Source: Micavibrio sp. UBA1672 (GTDB lineage: Bacteria; Pseudomonadota; Alphaproteobacteria; Micavibrionales; Micavibrionaceae). From it: a DNA stretch of 19,442 nucleotides. Below, piece by piece: positions 1-6,505 of this stretch; within the stretch, counting starts at the first letter, position 1, and each line of letters opens with the position of its first letter. Both the position numbers and the translations under genes were made by a program. The notes under the pieces are model-generated. The model ran no database searches. It was not told the origin of the DNA and saw only the letters and a program-made list of their open reading frames with translations. Location: contig DCKO01000077.1 of NCBI GenBank assembly GCA_002320665.1, positions 10,862-30,303 of the forward strand, given 5' to 3'.

Positions 1-24
1 AATCCCAGTACCGCCCACCATTTT
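1..24. repeat. attL: tRNA 3'-end direct repeat, cut by window edge
   Basis: These 24 bases recur exactly at 18874-18897. By alignment with the longer right copy they run from the T loop (about tRNA nucleotide 57) through the acceptor 3' strand ACCGCCC, discriminator A and CCA, plus TTTT. The rest of the repeat, and probably the intact tRNA gene, lies left of the window. An integrase gene starts about 250 bases inward, the usual arrangement for elements inserted at tRNA 3' ends. Confidence 0.85.
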
Positions 25-279
25 CCTTTAAAATAAATAACTTAGATCACTATTTGCGCTTATACATAACAGCGCAAAATAATTTACATAACAGCAAATT
101 GTCGCTTGATTTTTGCAACTTATTGTTATATAATAACAACTTAACATCAATTGAGGTTGATTTTTCACAACTACAGGCACTTTTGCTATTTCAATTGCTG
201 TTTTTAAACAATAACTTAAAAAGAAATCTCTACTTATATTATGCGCTCTGTGTACAGGGATTGTACAAGGAGTCAAAGC
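25..279. promoter_or_regulatory. Integrase leader with paired repeats (possible recombinase arm sites)
   Basis: No gene is convincing here. The 11-base word TACATAACAGC occurs at 63-73 and 85-95, 22 bases apart, so both copies would face the same side of the helix. The first overlaps an inverted repeat, TTTGCGC (53-59) and GCGCAAA (72-78). A second inverted repeat, TTGTTAT-ATA-ATAACAA, spans 123-139. Such repeats between an att core and int are typical of integrase or excisionase arm sites or int operators; that role is inferred. No directly matching set was found at the right end. Confidence 0.4.
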
Positions 280-1455
280 ATGACTAAATACAACTCTGCA
301 ACAATCGTAGTTGCTGAAGGACTATCTATCAAAAAAATCAGTGGTCCATATTATCATTACCATTTTCGTATTAACGGTAAACTTTTCAGAAAATCAACAA
401 AAACAGGTGACAAAAGAAAAGCAAAGTTAATTGCTGAAGAAGCACGTCAAAAAGCACTATATGAAATAGAAAATGGAATTATATCAGAAACAATATCATT
501 TAATTCATTGGCACAAAGATATCTGAAGTCTCTGGATGGGCAGAAAAAGCAATATTTTCATGAAGGAACACTTAGAAGGCACTTAAAGCCATTTTTTGGA
601 AAGTTCTGCGATGTAACAAAAATAAAACATCATCATTTAGATGAATATCTAGATCACAGAAAATCTAAATATGCACAAATAACGAACGGCACTTTAAACA
701 AAGAAGCTGCGGTATTTAATCAAATGATGGCATTCGCTTTAAAACGTAACTGGCTACAACATCAGATCAAATTAGAACGCAACAAAGAAACTTCAAATCC
801 GCGTCCACACTTCACACAAGAACAATTAAAAACTTTAAAAAGCGTTGCTAAAGCTAGGATTAATGAATTAAAGAACAAAAAATATAAAGGTCAAGAAAGT
901 GGCTTATATCAAACTAAATTATGGAGTCGTCAATTAATTTACGATTTAGCTATATTGCTTGTCGATACTGGCATTCGGCCATGCGAAATAAAAACTATCA
1001 GATGGCAAGACATAAATTGGAAAAACAAGAGTATCAAATTATACAATGCTGGAAAAGTTAGTAGCAATAGATCACTATTCATTCGCTCAAACAAAGGGAT
1101 AAATGCTTTAAAACGTATTCAGGACAGAAGAATAACGTATGTGAAAGCTCATGAACAAGTTTTTAATGAAAATGAATACATTCAGTCATTTCCAAACGGC
1201 AAACAAATTAAATGCATCAAAAAAGGTCTAAAAATATTGATAGATGAATGTGCTTTTAAATACAGTAAAAGTCAACAGAAACACTCGCTTTATTCATTTC
1301 GTCATACGTATGCTACATATTCTCTTGCCGGAATTGACGGCAAAAAAATTCCGATACGCGCACTTGCTATGCAAATGGGCACAAGCATTGAAATGATCGA
1401 AAAACATTACGGTCATGACAGCTTAGACAATTATAGAGAATTTCTTATAAACTGA
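280..1455 (+). CDS. Tyrosine recombinase/integrase of the element
   Basis: A 391-residue phage-type integrase predicted to catalyse insertion and excision at the flanking tRNA repeat. The N-terminal part (KKISGPYYHYHFRINGK) looks like an arm-binding domain, followed by a helical core-binding region. The C-terminal catalytic domain shows the first catalytic Arg in DTGIRPCEI, then H-x-x-R in YSFRHTY, a late His and the nucleophile Tyr in EKHYGHDS, so the active site looks intact. ATG 280 is preferred over the in-frame ATG at 241 because AAGGAG lies at 267-272, seven bases upstream. It sits beside attL and points inward, so it is most likely this element's own integrase. The size is normal for the family. 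Confidence 0.93.
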   Translation: MTKYNSATIVVAEGLSIKKISGPYYHYHFRINGKLFRKSTKTGDKRKAKLIAEEARQKALYEIENGIISETISFNSLAQRYLKSLDGQKKQYFHEGTLRRHLKPFFGKFCDVTKIKHHHLDEYLDHRKSKYAQITNGTLNKEAAVFNQMMAFALKRNWLQHQIKLERNKETSNPRPHFTQEQLKTLKSVAKARINELKNKKYKGQESGLYQTKLWSRQLIYDLAILLVDTGIRPCEIKTIRWQDINWKNKSIKLYNAGKVSSNRSLFIRSNKGINALKRIQDRRITYVKAHEQVFNENEYIQSFPNGKQIKCIKKGLKILIDECAFKYSKSQQKHSLYSFRHTYATYSLAGIDGKKIPIRALAMQMGTSIEMIEKHYGHDSLDNYREFLIN

Positions 1456-1467
1456 TTTATCTTTCAA

Positions 1468-1545
1468 ATGATGATGGGAGAAGAGGCAGCTAAAGTAATT
1501 GATTTAGATGAAGGTGAAAACGGAAAAAAAGCAGGACGAGTTATC
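1468..1545 (+). pseudogene. Possible coding relic behind the integrase
   Basis: A short open frame starts ATGATGATG and reads about 26 protein-like residues including GEEAAKVIDLDEGEN before running into the antisense of the XRE gene. There is no ribosome-binding site. It may be the tail of a gene removed by an earlier deletion. I do not recognise the family, and chance is quite possible. Confidence 0.15.
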
Positions 1546-1768
1546 TGTTTTTTATTATATCTGCTAAATCTACATCTAAAGCATCTGCAATCTTTAAGCA
1601 GGTCAGCAGGGTTGGCTGTCTTTTGCGGGATTCAATCAAGCTGATTGTTGAACGGTTGAGCTTTGTTTTCTCGGCTAGTTTTTCATGAGAAATGTTTTGT
1701 TCAAGTCTTATTTCTTTTAACTTGGCAACAACATCATCGACAATCTGTTCTAGTTCTTTTTTGTTCAT
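1541..1768 (-). CDS. Small XRE-family HTH transcriptional regulator
   Basis: A 75-residue DNA-binding protein that is almost entirely one helix-turn-helix domain. The pattern is classic Cro/C1: QNISHEKLAEKTKLNRSTIS followed by LIESRKRQPTLLTCLKIADAL. The start at 1768 (MNKKELEQ) gives the usual compact domain; an in-frame ATG at 1792 would add eight residues, and neither has a clear ribosome-binding site. It is divergent from the exported protein at 1823, and the gap contains a perfect 14-base palindrome that is the obvious operator candidate. Size and architecture resemble phage repressors and restriction-modification controller proteins, but no restriction genes are nearby. Confidence 0.85.
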   Translation of the reverse strand: MNKKELEQIVDDVVAKLKEIRLEQNISHEKLAEKTKLNRSTISLIESRKRQPTLLTCLKIADALDVDLADIIKNR

Positions 1769-1786
1769 GCAAATATAATTGCTTGC

Positions 1787-1818
1787 TTGCATTCACAAAG
1801 AAACGTGACTATAGTCAC
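1787..1818 (+). promoter_or_regulatory. Sigma70-like promoter with palindromic operator
   Basis: TTGCAT (1787-1792), a 17-base spacer and TATAGT (1810-1815) form a good housekeeping promoter facing right. The -10 box lies inside a perfect 14-base palindrome, GTGACTATAGTCAC (1805-1818). A dimeric HTH protein bound there would block this promoter and, because the palindrome also gives TATAGT on the other strand, possibly its own. The predicted transcription start falls at about 1822-1823, on the ATG of the next gene. The motifs are seen; binding by the adjacent XRE protein is inferred. Confidence 0.55.
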
Positions 1819-1822
1819 TGTT

Positions 1823-2389
1823 ATGATGCATAATATTAATACATATACAAAGCTTGCTCTAATAACAGTATTGGCGACATCAGCTATTATAAGTCCGGCT
1901 TATTCAGGTGAGTTGGCAACGTCTGAAAACTTCAATCCGATGTTTTTTGAAAATTCTGATAATCCAATAGATTATCTTGTTCTGGATTATTTTAATTTGA
2001 AAAAAGATAGACATCTGGATGAGCAGTGCAAGAAGTTTAAGAAAACAGAAAATTTCGCTGCACGAAGCATCTATAAAAATTACGATGAAAAAATAGCTGT
2101 TTATTTCCAGTTCCAAGAAGACAAGATTAAACAAAAGGCTGATTGTCTTGGATTAAATGATGAGCAAACAGACAAGTTTAAGGAGCAGGCAAAAAAGGCA
2201 TATGGTTCTTCTGTTATTAAACTTGCTCAACAATCATACGCTTTATCTGCGGCTTCTAATAGCATTTCCGGTATAAAACTCTCACAGATGTGTAATGCAA
2301 AAATTGATGTCGCAGCAATTCAACAAGATGATTTTGAAAATAAAGTTATTGATCTTCAAACATGTATATTTAAACAGACAGGAGAATAA
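1823..2389 (+). CDS. Exported protein with four cysteines, function unknown
   Basis: A 188-residue protein beginning with a signal peptide (NTYTKLALITVLATSAIIS, likely cleavage near SPAYS-G). The mature part is helical and rich in Lys, Asp and Gln, with four cysteines (DEQC, KADC, SQMC, LQTC) that could form two periplasmic disulfides. Tandem ATGs lie at 1823 and 1826, with no Shine-Dalgarno; the promoter upstream would make a leaderless mRNA. The next gene starts three bases after its stop, so the two probably act together. I do not recognise the family. The link to the divergent XRE regulator suggests an accessory function of the element, such as maintenance, but nothing shows this directly. 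Confidence 0.75.
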   Translation: MMHNINTYTKLALITVLATSAIISPAYSGELATSENFNPMFFENSDNPIDYLVLDYFNLKKDRHLDEQCKKFKKTENFAARSIYKNYDEKIAVYFQFQEDKIKQKADCLGLNDEQTDKFKEQAKKAYGSSVIKLAQQSYALSAASNSISGIKLSQMCNAKIDVAAIQQDDFENKVIDLQTCIFKQTGE

Positions 2390-2391
2390 AA

Positions 2392-2685
2392 GTGGGTGAA
2401 AAAATGATTGAATCAAGACTTCCAAGAAGCTTTTTTGGCAAGCTGGTCAAAGGCTCGTTTATATTCTTCAATATCATTATGGGATTTTGGCTCTTTGCTG
2501 GCTTAAATAATGCTTCTGAAAAAATGGCTGGCATGGCTTCGGAAGCAGAACAAATTGGCGCGAGCATTGGAACAGGACTTGGAGCAGCTTTAATAGTTGG
2601 TGTCTGGATGGCTGGTGTTATAATTCTAACTCCTGTTTTATTTTTGACACGCGGCAAGAAGGTTCTTGAGAAAGTTGAAGATTGA
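2392..2685 (+). CDS. Small membrane protein with two predicted helices
   Basis: A 97-residue protein. A GTG start at 2392 fits AGGAG at 2380-2384; ATG 2404 is an alternative four codons in. Two hydrophobic stretches, about residues 22-38 (SFIFFNIIMGFWLFAGL) and 64-85 (ALIVGVWMAGVIILTPVLFL), flank a small-residue, Gly/Ala-rich loop. It ends with a basic-acidic tail, TRGKKVLEKVED. It follows the exported protein by three bases and is surely cotranscribed. The function is not recognised. A toxin or immunity role is conceivable but unsupported. Confidence 0.7.
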   Translation: MGEKMIESRLPRSFFGKLVKGSFIFFNIIMGFWLFAGLNNASEKMAGMASEAEQIGASIGTGLGAALIVGVWMAGVIILTPVLFLTRGKKVLEKVED

Positions 2686-2697
2686 TGTCTCTTAATT

Positions 2698-2898
2698 TTG
2701 AATCCGTGAACATCAAGACCTATTAATCCATATATTATTTGAAGAACATTAATCACATTGCGAAGCAATGTGATGTGCTACGCACATTAGTCGTTTTCTA
2801 TATCTTCTATATTTAATAATGAATATATTAATACATGTAATGCATCTTCAGTTTGCGTTAGATACATTTCGCCTATCCGAGGCGAAATGTTTTTTTTC
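2698..2898 (+). ncRNA. Candidate small RNA with its own promoter and terminator
   Basis: A sigma70-like promoter, TTGAAT (2698-2703), 17 bases, TATTAA (2721-2726), is followed by no open reading frame but by three hairpins. They are a perfect 10-base stem with GAA loop (2752-2774), a GTGC-TAC-GCAC stem (2775-2785) and a strong terminator ending in a T run. The transcript would be about 165 nt. This could instead be just the 3' untranslated region of the 2392 gene. Evidence is structural only. Confidence 0.35.
2864..2898 (+). terminator. Strong intrinsic terminator
   Basis: ACATTTCGCC (2864-2873) pairs perfectly with GGCGAAATGT (2881-2890) around a 7-base loop and runs into an unbroken T tract to 2898. 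It ends rightward transcription from the 1823-2685 operon and/or the candidate small RNA. Confidence 0.85.
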
Positions 2899-3542
2899 AT
2901 GCTTCTTTCAGATGCATGTCAGCTACTGCATAACTTGATTACTTTAATTTTTACAGTCAAAGCACGAGATACGGTAATCCGATTACCTCTACAAGCGATT
3001 TCATAATTACGGCATCCCAGAGGTGCTATGCAGCGACATCCCCTGAAACTGAATGTAACATGTCTGTCCATTCGTCGTACCAGATCATTTTTAATTTTTA
3101 GACGTTTCACTAAAGGGCGTTTGTTCTGATTTAAACTCCTGCATTCAAATAGCAAGCTCTCACTTGTTTTTGTGTCTGGCATCACATTTTGTCTCTACAG
3201 CACTTTCCTGCACCTGATCCATCAAGGGTTTATAATCCAAATACAATGCCTTGCCATTGTATCTATTCCAGATGTTTCACGATATGCATGCATGAATGCT
3301 TAAATACAGATATATTTAGTATTCTTTTTCCGTAATGTTGGGCGGTGTTGTGCAAATTTGCATATTTTTAAAGTAGCAAAAATAGTCATAAGATCGACTT
3401 ATTATAAAACTATAATTATATAATAAAAACGGTAGAAAATAAGGGAATTCAACGCATTTTCAGTGATGGTTTTTCTTGTGGTTTTGGAGGCATATTATAG
3501 AATCATAGATAGTGAAAATTTTATAATGAGAAAGAGGCTATT
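2899..3542. other. Gene-poor stretch, possible degraded genes
   Basis: No intact gene is convincing. On the minus strand two partly overlapping frames look protein-like: 3276-3160, with IWNRYNGKALYLDYK and PLMDQVQE, and 3185-2919 (88 codons, no good ribosome-binding site). Together they could be a frameshifted relic of a transposase or other gene, but I recognise neither. Palindromes are GGTAAT-CCG-ATTACC (2973-2987) and TGCAAATTTGCA (3351-3362). The last 180 bases are very AT-rich and probably hold the promoter of the recombinase that follows. Confidence 0.3.
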
Positions 3543-4130
3543 ATGGGACTTGGACGACAAGCAAAAACTCTAACCAAACATCAACAAGCGGCTATGCTGA
3601 TGTATATTGAGACAACCCGTCATGCGCTTCGCAATAAGTTAATTTTTTTACTATCCGTTCGTGCAGGATTAAGGGCAAAAGAGATTGCGTCTATTACTTG
3701 GGGAATGGTTACAGATGCACAAGGACAAATTGCAGATTGCATTACTCTTGAGAATACAGCATCGAAAGGTAAGTCCGGTGGAGTGATCTGGTTAAATAAA
3801 GAACTAAAACAAATTCTGTCTGAGTATCGTGATCTATGTAATAATGTGTCTGTATCAGACAAGATCATAAAAACAGAGCGTGGCAAGGAGACTTCTGCAC
3901 AAGTGATCGTTAACATGTTTACTATCTGGTATACTAAGATGGGCTTTAATGGCTGTTCATCACATAGCGGACGTAGAACATTTATAACAAATGCGGCTCG
4001 CAAAATATCAACAGTAGGCGGCTCTATGCGGGATGTACAAATGCTGGCAAGGCATTCATCACTACAAATGACACAGCGTTATATTGAAGCTGACGTTGAA
4101 GCACAGAAGAAGGTGGTGCAGGTTATCTAG
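3543..4130 (+). CDS. Solo tyrosine recombinase (catalytic domain only)
   Basis: A 195-residue site-specific recombinase without the usual N-terminal arm-binding and SAM-like domains. Catalytic residues are all visible: Arg in SVRAGLRAKEIA, His and Arg in HSGRRTFIT, a later His in LARHSS and Tyr in MTQRYIE. The length matches a family of about 190-200 residue integrases common in alphaproteobacteria, so it is not a truncation of a larger enzyme. An AGAGG ribosome-binding site precedes ATG 3543. Its substrate is unknown; it may invert or excise DNA locally, or assist the main integrase. The first stress-type promoter begins three bases after its stop. Confidence 0.9.
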   Translation: MGLGRQAKTLTKHQQAAMLMYIETTRHALRNKLIFLLSVRAGLRAKEIASITWGMVTDAQGQIADCITLENTASKGKSGGVIWLNKELKQILSEYRDLCNNVSVSDKIIKTERGKETSAQVIVNMFTIWYTKMGFNGCSSHSGRRTFITNAARKISTVGGSMRDVQMLARHSSLQMTQRYIEADVEAQKKVVQVI

Positions 4131-4132
4131 AA

Positions 4133-4157
4133 GGAACTTTCTCCTGAATTATCTGTT
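4133..4157 (+). promoter_or_regulatory. EcfG-type promoter for the 4181-7291 operon
   Basis: GGAAC (4133-4137), 17 bases, GTT (4155-4157), i.e. GGAAC-N16-TGTT, against the known EcfG consensus GGAAC-N16/17-CGTT. It starts right after the recombinase stop and lies 23 bases before ATG 4181. Confidence 0.6.
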
Positions 4158-4180
4158 GGAAATGATAAAGGAGAAATAAA

Positions 4181-4447
4181 ATGACCGTAAATAAAAATAT
4201 ATTAGATCAAGCAATAAAAAACCCATCAGAAGTTTATAGAAAGCCCGAAGACGTAATCTCTGATATCCATACAACATACAAAGAAAAGATAAAAATTCTG
4301 GATAGTTGGGAACTTGACCAAAACAGGTTGCTAGAATCAGAATCTGAAAACATGCCCGAAGATCACGAAACAGAAAAAGCAGCTATTATGCTTCAAGAAA
4401 TATCCAAGACTAAGAATAAACTTATGCACCCAGAAAAAAATATCTAA
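4181..4447 (+). CDS. Small helical protein upstream of MgtC
   Basis: An 88-residue soluble acidic protein with no signal peptide or membrane segment. Residues about 18-50 (YRKPEDVISD, then KEKIKILDSWELDQNRLLE) resemble a widespread small alphaproteobacterial family with an 'x-KI-x-IL-x-x-WE-x-D' core; I know no proven function for it. AAGGAG at 4168-4173 supports ATG 4181. Its TAA overlaps the next ATG by one base (TAATG), so translation of the MgtC gene is probably coupled to it. Confidence 0.8.
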   Translation: MTVNKNILDQAIKNPSEVYRKPEDVISDIHTTYKEKIKILDSWELDQNRLLESESENMPEDHETEKAAIMLQEISKTKNKLMHPEKNI

Positions 4448-4944
4448 TGCTCGAAGCTCTACACTTAACACTTTTTACATGGGAAGAAGTGTGTTTACGC
4501 GTTTTCCTTGCTATGAGCTTTGGCTTTGTTTTGGGATGGGATCGCGACAGCAAAAATAAACCCATAGACTTTCGTGCCTATATGATAGTCTGTGTTGCAA
4601 CATGTTTAATCGCAATGGCTACTCAAGAGCTTTACGCGGATTTCGCAAATTCAGAGAATCTTCTTTCTTTAGATCTAGGTAAAATAATGGCTGGTACATT
4701 AACGGGAATTGGCTTCCTCGGAGCAGGCGCAATCATAAAACGCGATGATCACCAAGTTATAGGAACTGCCACAGGTGCAAGCATATGGGCAGCAGGAAGT
4801 ATCGGTTTAGTGCTGGGTTTTGGAATATACCCTCTTGCGATCATTGGGTTTTTATCAATTGCATCAATCCTGATTATCGGTGGGTATTACATGTCTATTT
4901 TCCAAGGCAAAGAAGATAGAATTGATATAAAAAACAAACATTAA
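4447..4944 (+). CDS. MgtC/SapB family membrane protein
   Basis: A 165-residue inner-membrane protein of the MgtC/SapB family, linked in other bacteria to growth at low magnesium, acid survival and regulation of ATP synthase. Family hallmarks are FGFVLGWDRD near the N terminus, FRAYMIVCVATCLI, and the conserved GIGFLGAGAIIK and ATGASIWAAGSIG stretches. About four to five transmembrane helices are visible. It ends after the membrane domain and lacks the C-terminal ACT-like domain of Salmonella MgtC, as many short homologues do. It is translationally coupled to the upstream gene and belongs to the envelope/lipid operon. Confidence 0.93.
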   Translation: MLEALHLTLFTWEEVCLRVFLAMSFGFVLGWDRDSKNKPIDFRAYMIVCVATCLIAMATQELYADFANSENLLSLDLGKIMAGTLTGIGFLGAGAIIKRDDHQVIGTATGASIWAAGSIGLVLGFGIYPLAIIGFLSIASILIIGGYYMSIFQGKEDRIDIKNKH

Positions 4945-4981
4945 TCATGGAACTCACGGATTGTTCATACGTTTAACCACT

Positions 4982-5908
4982 ATGAATAATGGTCAAGAAA
5001 GTTACAATATATTCATCAATAAACAATCTGGAACCGTTTTGGATTTTGGACAAAACTATCTTGAAGCCAGAATTTCACAGAGTAATATTAATGTAAATAA
5101 GCTGTATTTTTTATCTCCTGATGCCCTTATTGAAAAAATCAAAAAAGAAAAGAACAATAACACACCGATATTGATTGGCGGTGGTGATGGAACAATTAAA
5201 TCCTGTGCAACAACGCTTATGAGCAAAGATAAGCCTTTCGGGGTTTTGCCTTTAGGCACTATGAACCTTTTGTCCAAAGATCTGGACATCCCAACCCAAC
5301 TAGACAAAACGCTTCACGCCTATAAGAACGGAGTAATTTCCAAAAAAATTGATGTAGGAAGCGTAAATGATGAAATATTTTTATGCTGTGCCAGTTTAGG
5401 AGCTATACCGGCAGCCTCAAAATTTCGGGAAAAACACCGGAATACGAGTAAGCCAATTCTTATTCCACATCTAATATATTATGTTTTTGAGCAACTAGAT
5501 CAAATCAATAGCTTCAAAGTCAAACTAAAAATGGATAAGCATAAAATAAACTTAAAGACGTCTTCATTAGTTATCTCAAATAACCAGTATATACCCCATA
5601 GGGATACCTTAAGTCATAATTTCAAAAGACCCGAAATTCAAAATGGCCTTCTTGGTATTTACTCCCTATCACCGCGTTCAATGTGGGATAAGTTCCGTTT
5701 GCTCTTAAAGCTCCGTTTTGCAGACTGGAAAGCAGATCAAGCTTTACAAGAATGGCAATCACGATACCTTGAAATAGAATGCCCAAGCTCCTCGGTTTTA
5801 CTTGCTCTGGATGGCGAGCCCAAACACATAAAAACACCACTACATTTTAAAATTTTGCCTAAGTCCTTAAAAATACTTCTGCCCAAAACAAAGAGTACAA
5901 ATCCATGA
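4982..5908 (+). CDS. Diacylglycerol-kinase-like lipid kinase (DAGK/YegS family)
   Basis: A 308-residue lipid-kinase homologue, expected to phosphorylate diacylglycerol or a related lipid at the inner membrane face. The diagnostic nucleotide motif GGGDGT is at residues 66-71 and PLGTMN at 90-95; the N-terminal NIFINKQSG is the family's opening strand. The late LALDGEP matches the usual C-terminal 'DGE' motif. ATG 4982 gives a typical N terminus; an in-frame TTG at 4961 would add seven residues, and neither has a strong ribosome-binding site. The stop overlaps the ExoD start (ATGA). Lipid specificity cannot be told from sequence. Confidence 0.9.
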   Translation: MNNGQESYNIFINKQSGTVLDFGQNYLEARISQSNINVNKLYFLSPDALIEKIKKEKNNNTPILIGGGDGTIKSCATTLMSKDKPFGVLPLGTMNLLSKDLDIPTQLDKTLHAYKNGVISKKIDVGSVNDEIFLCCASLGAIPAASKFREKHRNTSKPILIPHLIYYVFEQLDQINSFKVKLKMDKHKINLKTSSLVISNNQYIPHRDTLSHNFKRPEIQNGLLGIYSLSPRSMWDKFRLLLKLRFADWKADQALQEWQSRYLEIECPSSSVLLALDGEPKHIKTPLHFKILPKSLKILLPKTKSTNP

Positions 5909-6495
5909 ATAATACAGCCGCCCTAACACAAACTTTAGAGGTCATCAAAGATGATACAAAAGGTCAAAAAATTGATGTTGCCGAATTGGTTGAAGTCTTG
6001 AATTCAAGAGGATTCGGCCCTCTTTTAGTCGGCCCGGCAATCATTATAATTCTGCCAACCGGAGCAATTCCCGGCATGCCCAGTATCTGTGCTTTATTGA
6101 TAATATTTGTCTCGGCACAAATCCTTATGGGTCGTTCACAGCCATGGATACCAAAGAGCCTGAAAAGCTTCTCATTTAGCAGGGAAAAGTTTCTTGAAGC
6201 TCTAAGTATAGCAAAACCCTATGCACAAAAAATTGATAAACTTATTTATCCGCGTTTTAAATTTTTGATACAAGATAGCCTGAAACCAATAATAGCCATC
6301 ATCAGCATCTTATTATCAATAGCTATCATGATCCTGGGATTCATCCCATTCGCAGCGGCTCTACCCGCCAGCGGAATATTATTATTAGGCCTAGGTCTAA
6401 CAGCTCGGGATGGCTTACTCTTTGCGATCTCTTTCATAATTTGTATCGGTAGCCTTGCCTTATTACCATATGGCTATTCTGCAATCTTTGGATAG
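5905..6495 (+). CDS. ExoD family membrane protein
   Basis: A 196-residue ExoD-like protein. ExoD was found in Sinorhizobium meliloti as affecting exopolysaccharide production and alkali tolerance; its molecular role is unclear. Visible family features are the N-terminal 'VAELVEVLNSRGFGPLLVGPA' segment, the proline-rich IILPTGAIPGMPSICALL and the central QPWIPKSL, then two to three C-terminal helices (IIAIISILLSIAIMILGF, AALPASGILLLGLGLTARDG). It overlaps the lipid kinase by four bases and precedes the phosphoesterase by ten, so all are one transcript. Confidence 0.9.
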   Translation: MNNTAALTQTLEVIKDDTKGQKIDVAELVEVLNSRGFGPLLVGPAIIIILPTGAIPGMPSICALLIIFVSAQILMGRSQPWIPKSLKSFSFSREKFLEALSIAKPYAQKIDKLIYPRFKFLIQDSLKPIIAIISILLSIAIMILGFIPFAAALPASGILLLGLGLTARDGLLFAISFIICIGSLALLPYGYSAIFG

Positions 6496-6505
6496 GAACA
6501 CATCA

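Noticed and set aside
1541..2685. Restriction-modification controller system suggested by the XRE protein and a GACT/AGTC palindrome.
   Set aside because: No methyltransferase or endonuclease gene is anywhere in the window; only the operator style is similar.
1823..2685. Classical toxin-antitoxin module.
   Set aside because: An exported cysteine protein plus a membrane protein does not fit a known type, and the XRE gene is divergent with its own start.
2370..2768. A 132-codon minus-strand frame opposite the small membrane protein.
   Set aside because: It is a mirror of a coupled plus-strand gene with a good ribosome-binding site, and its product resembles no family.
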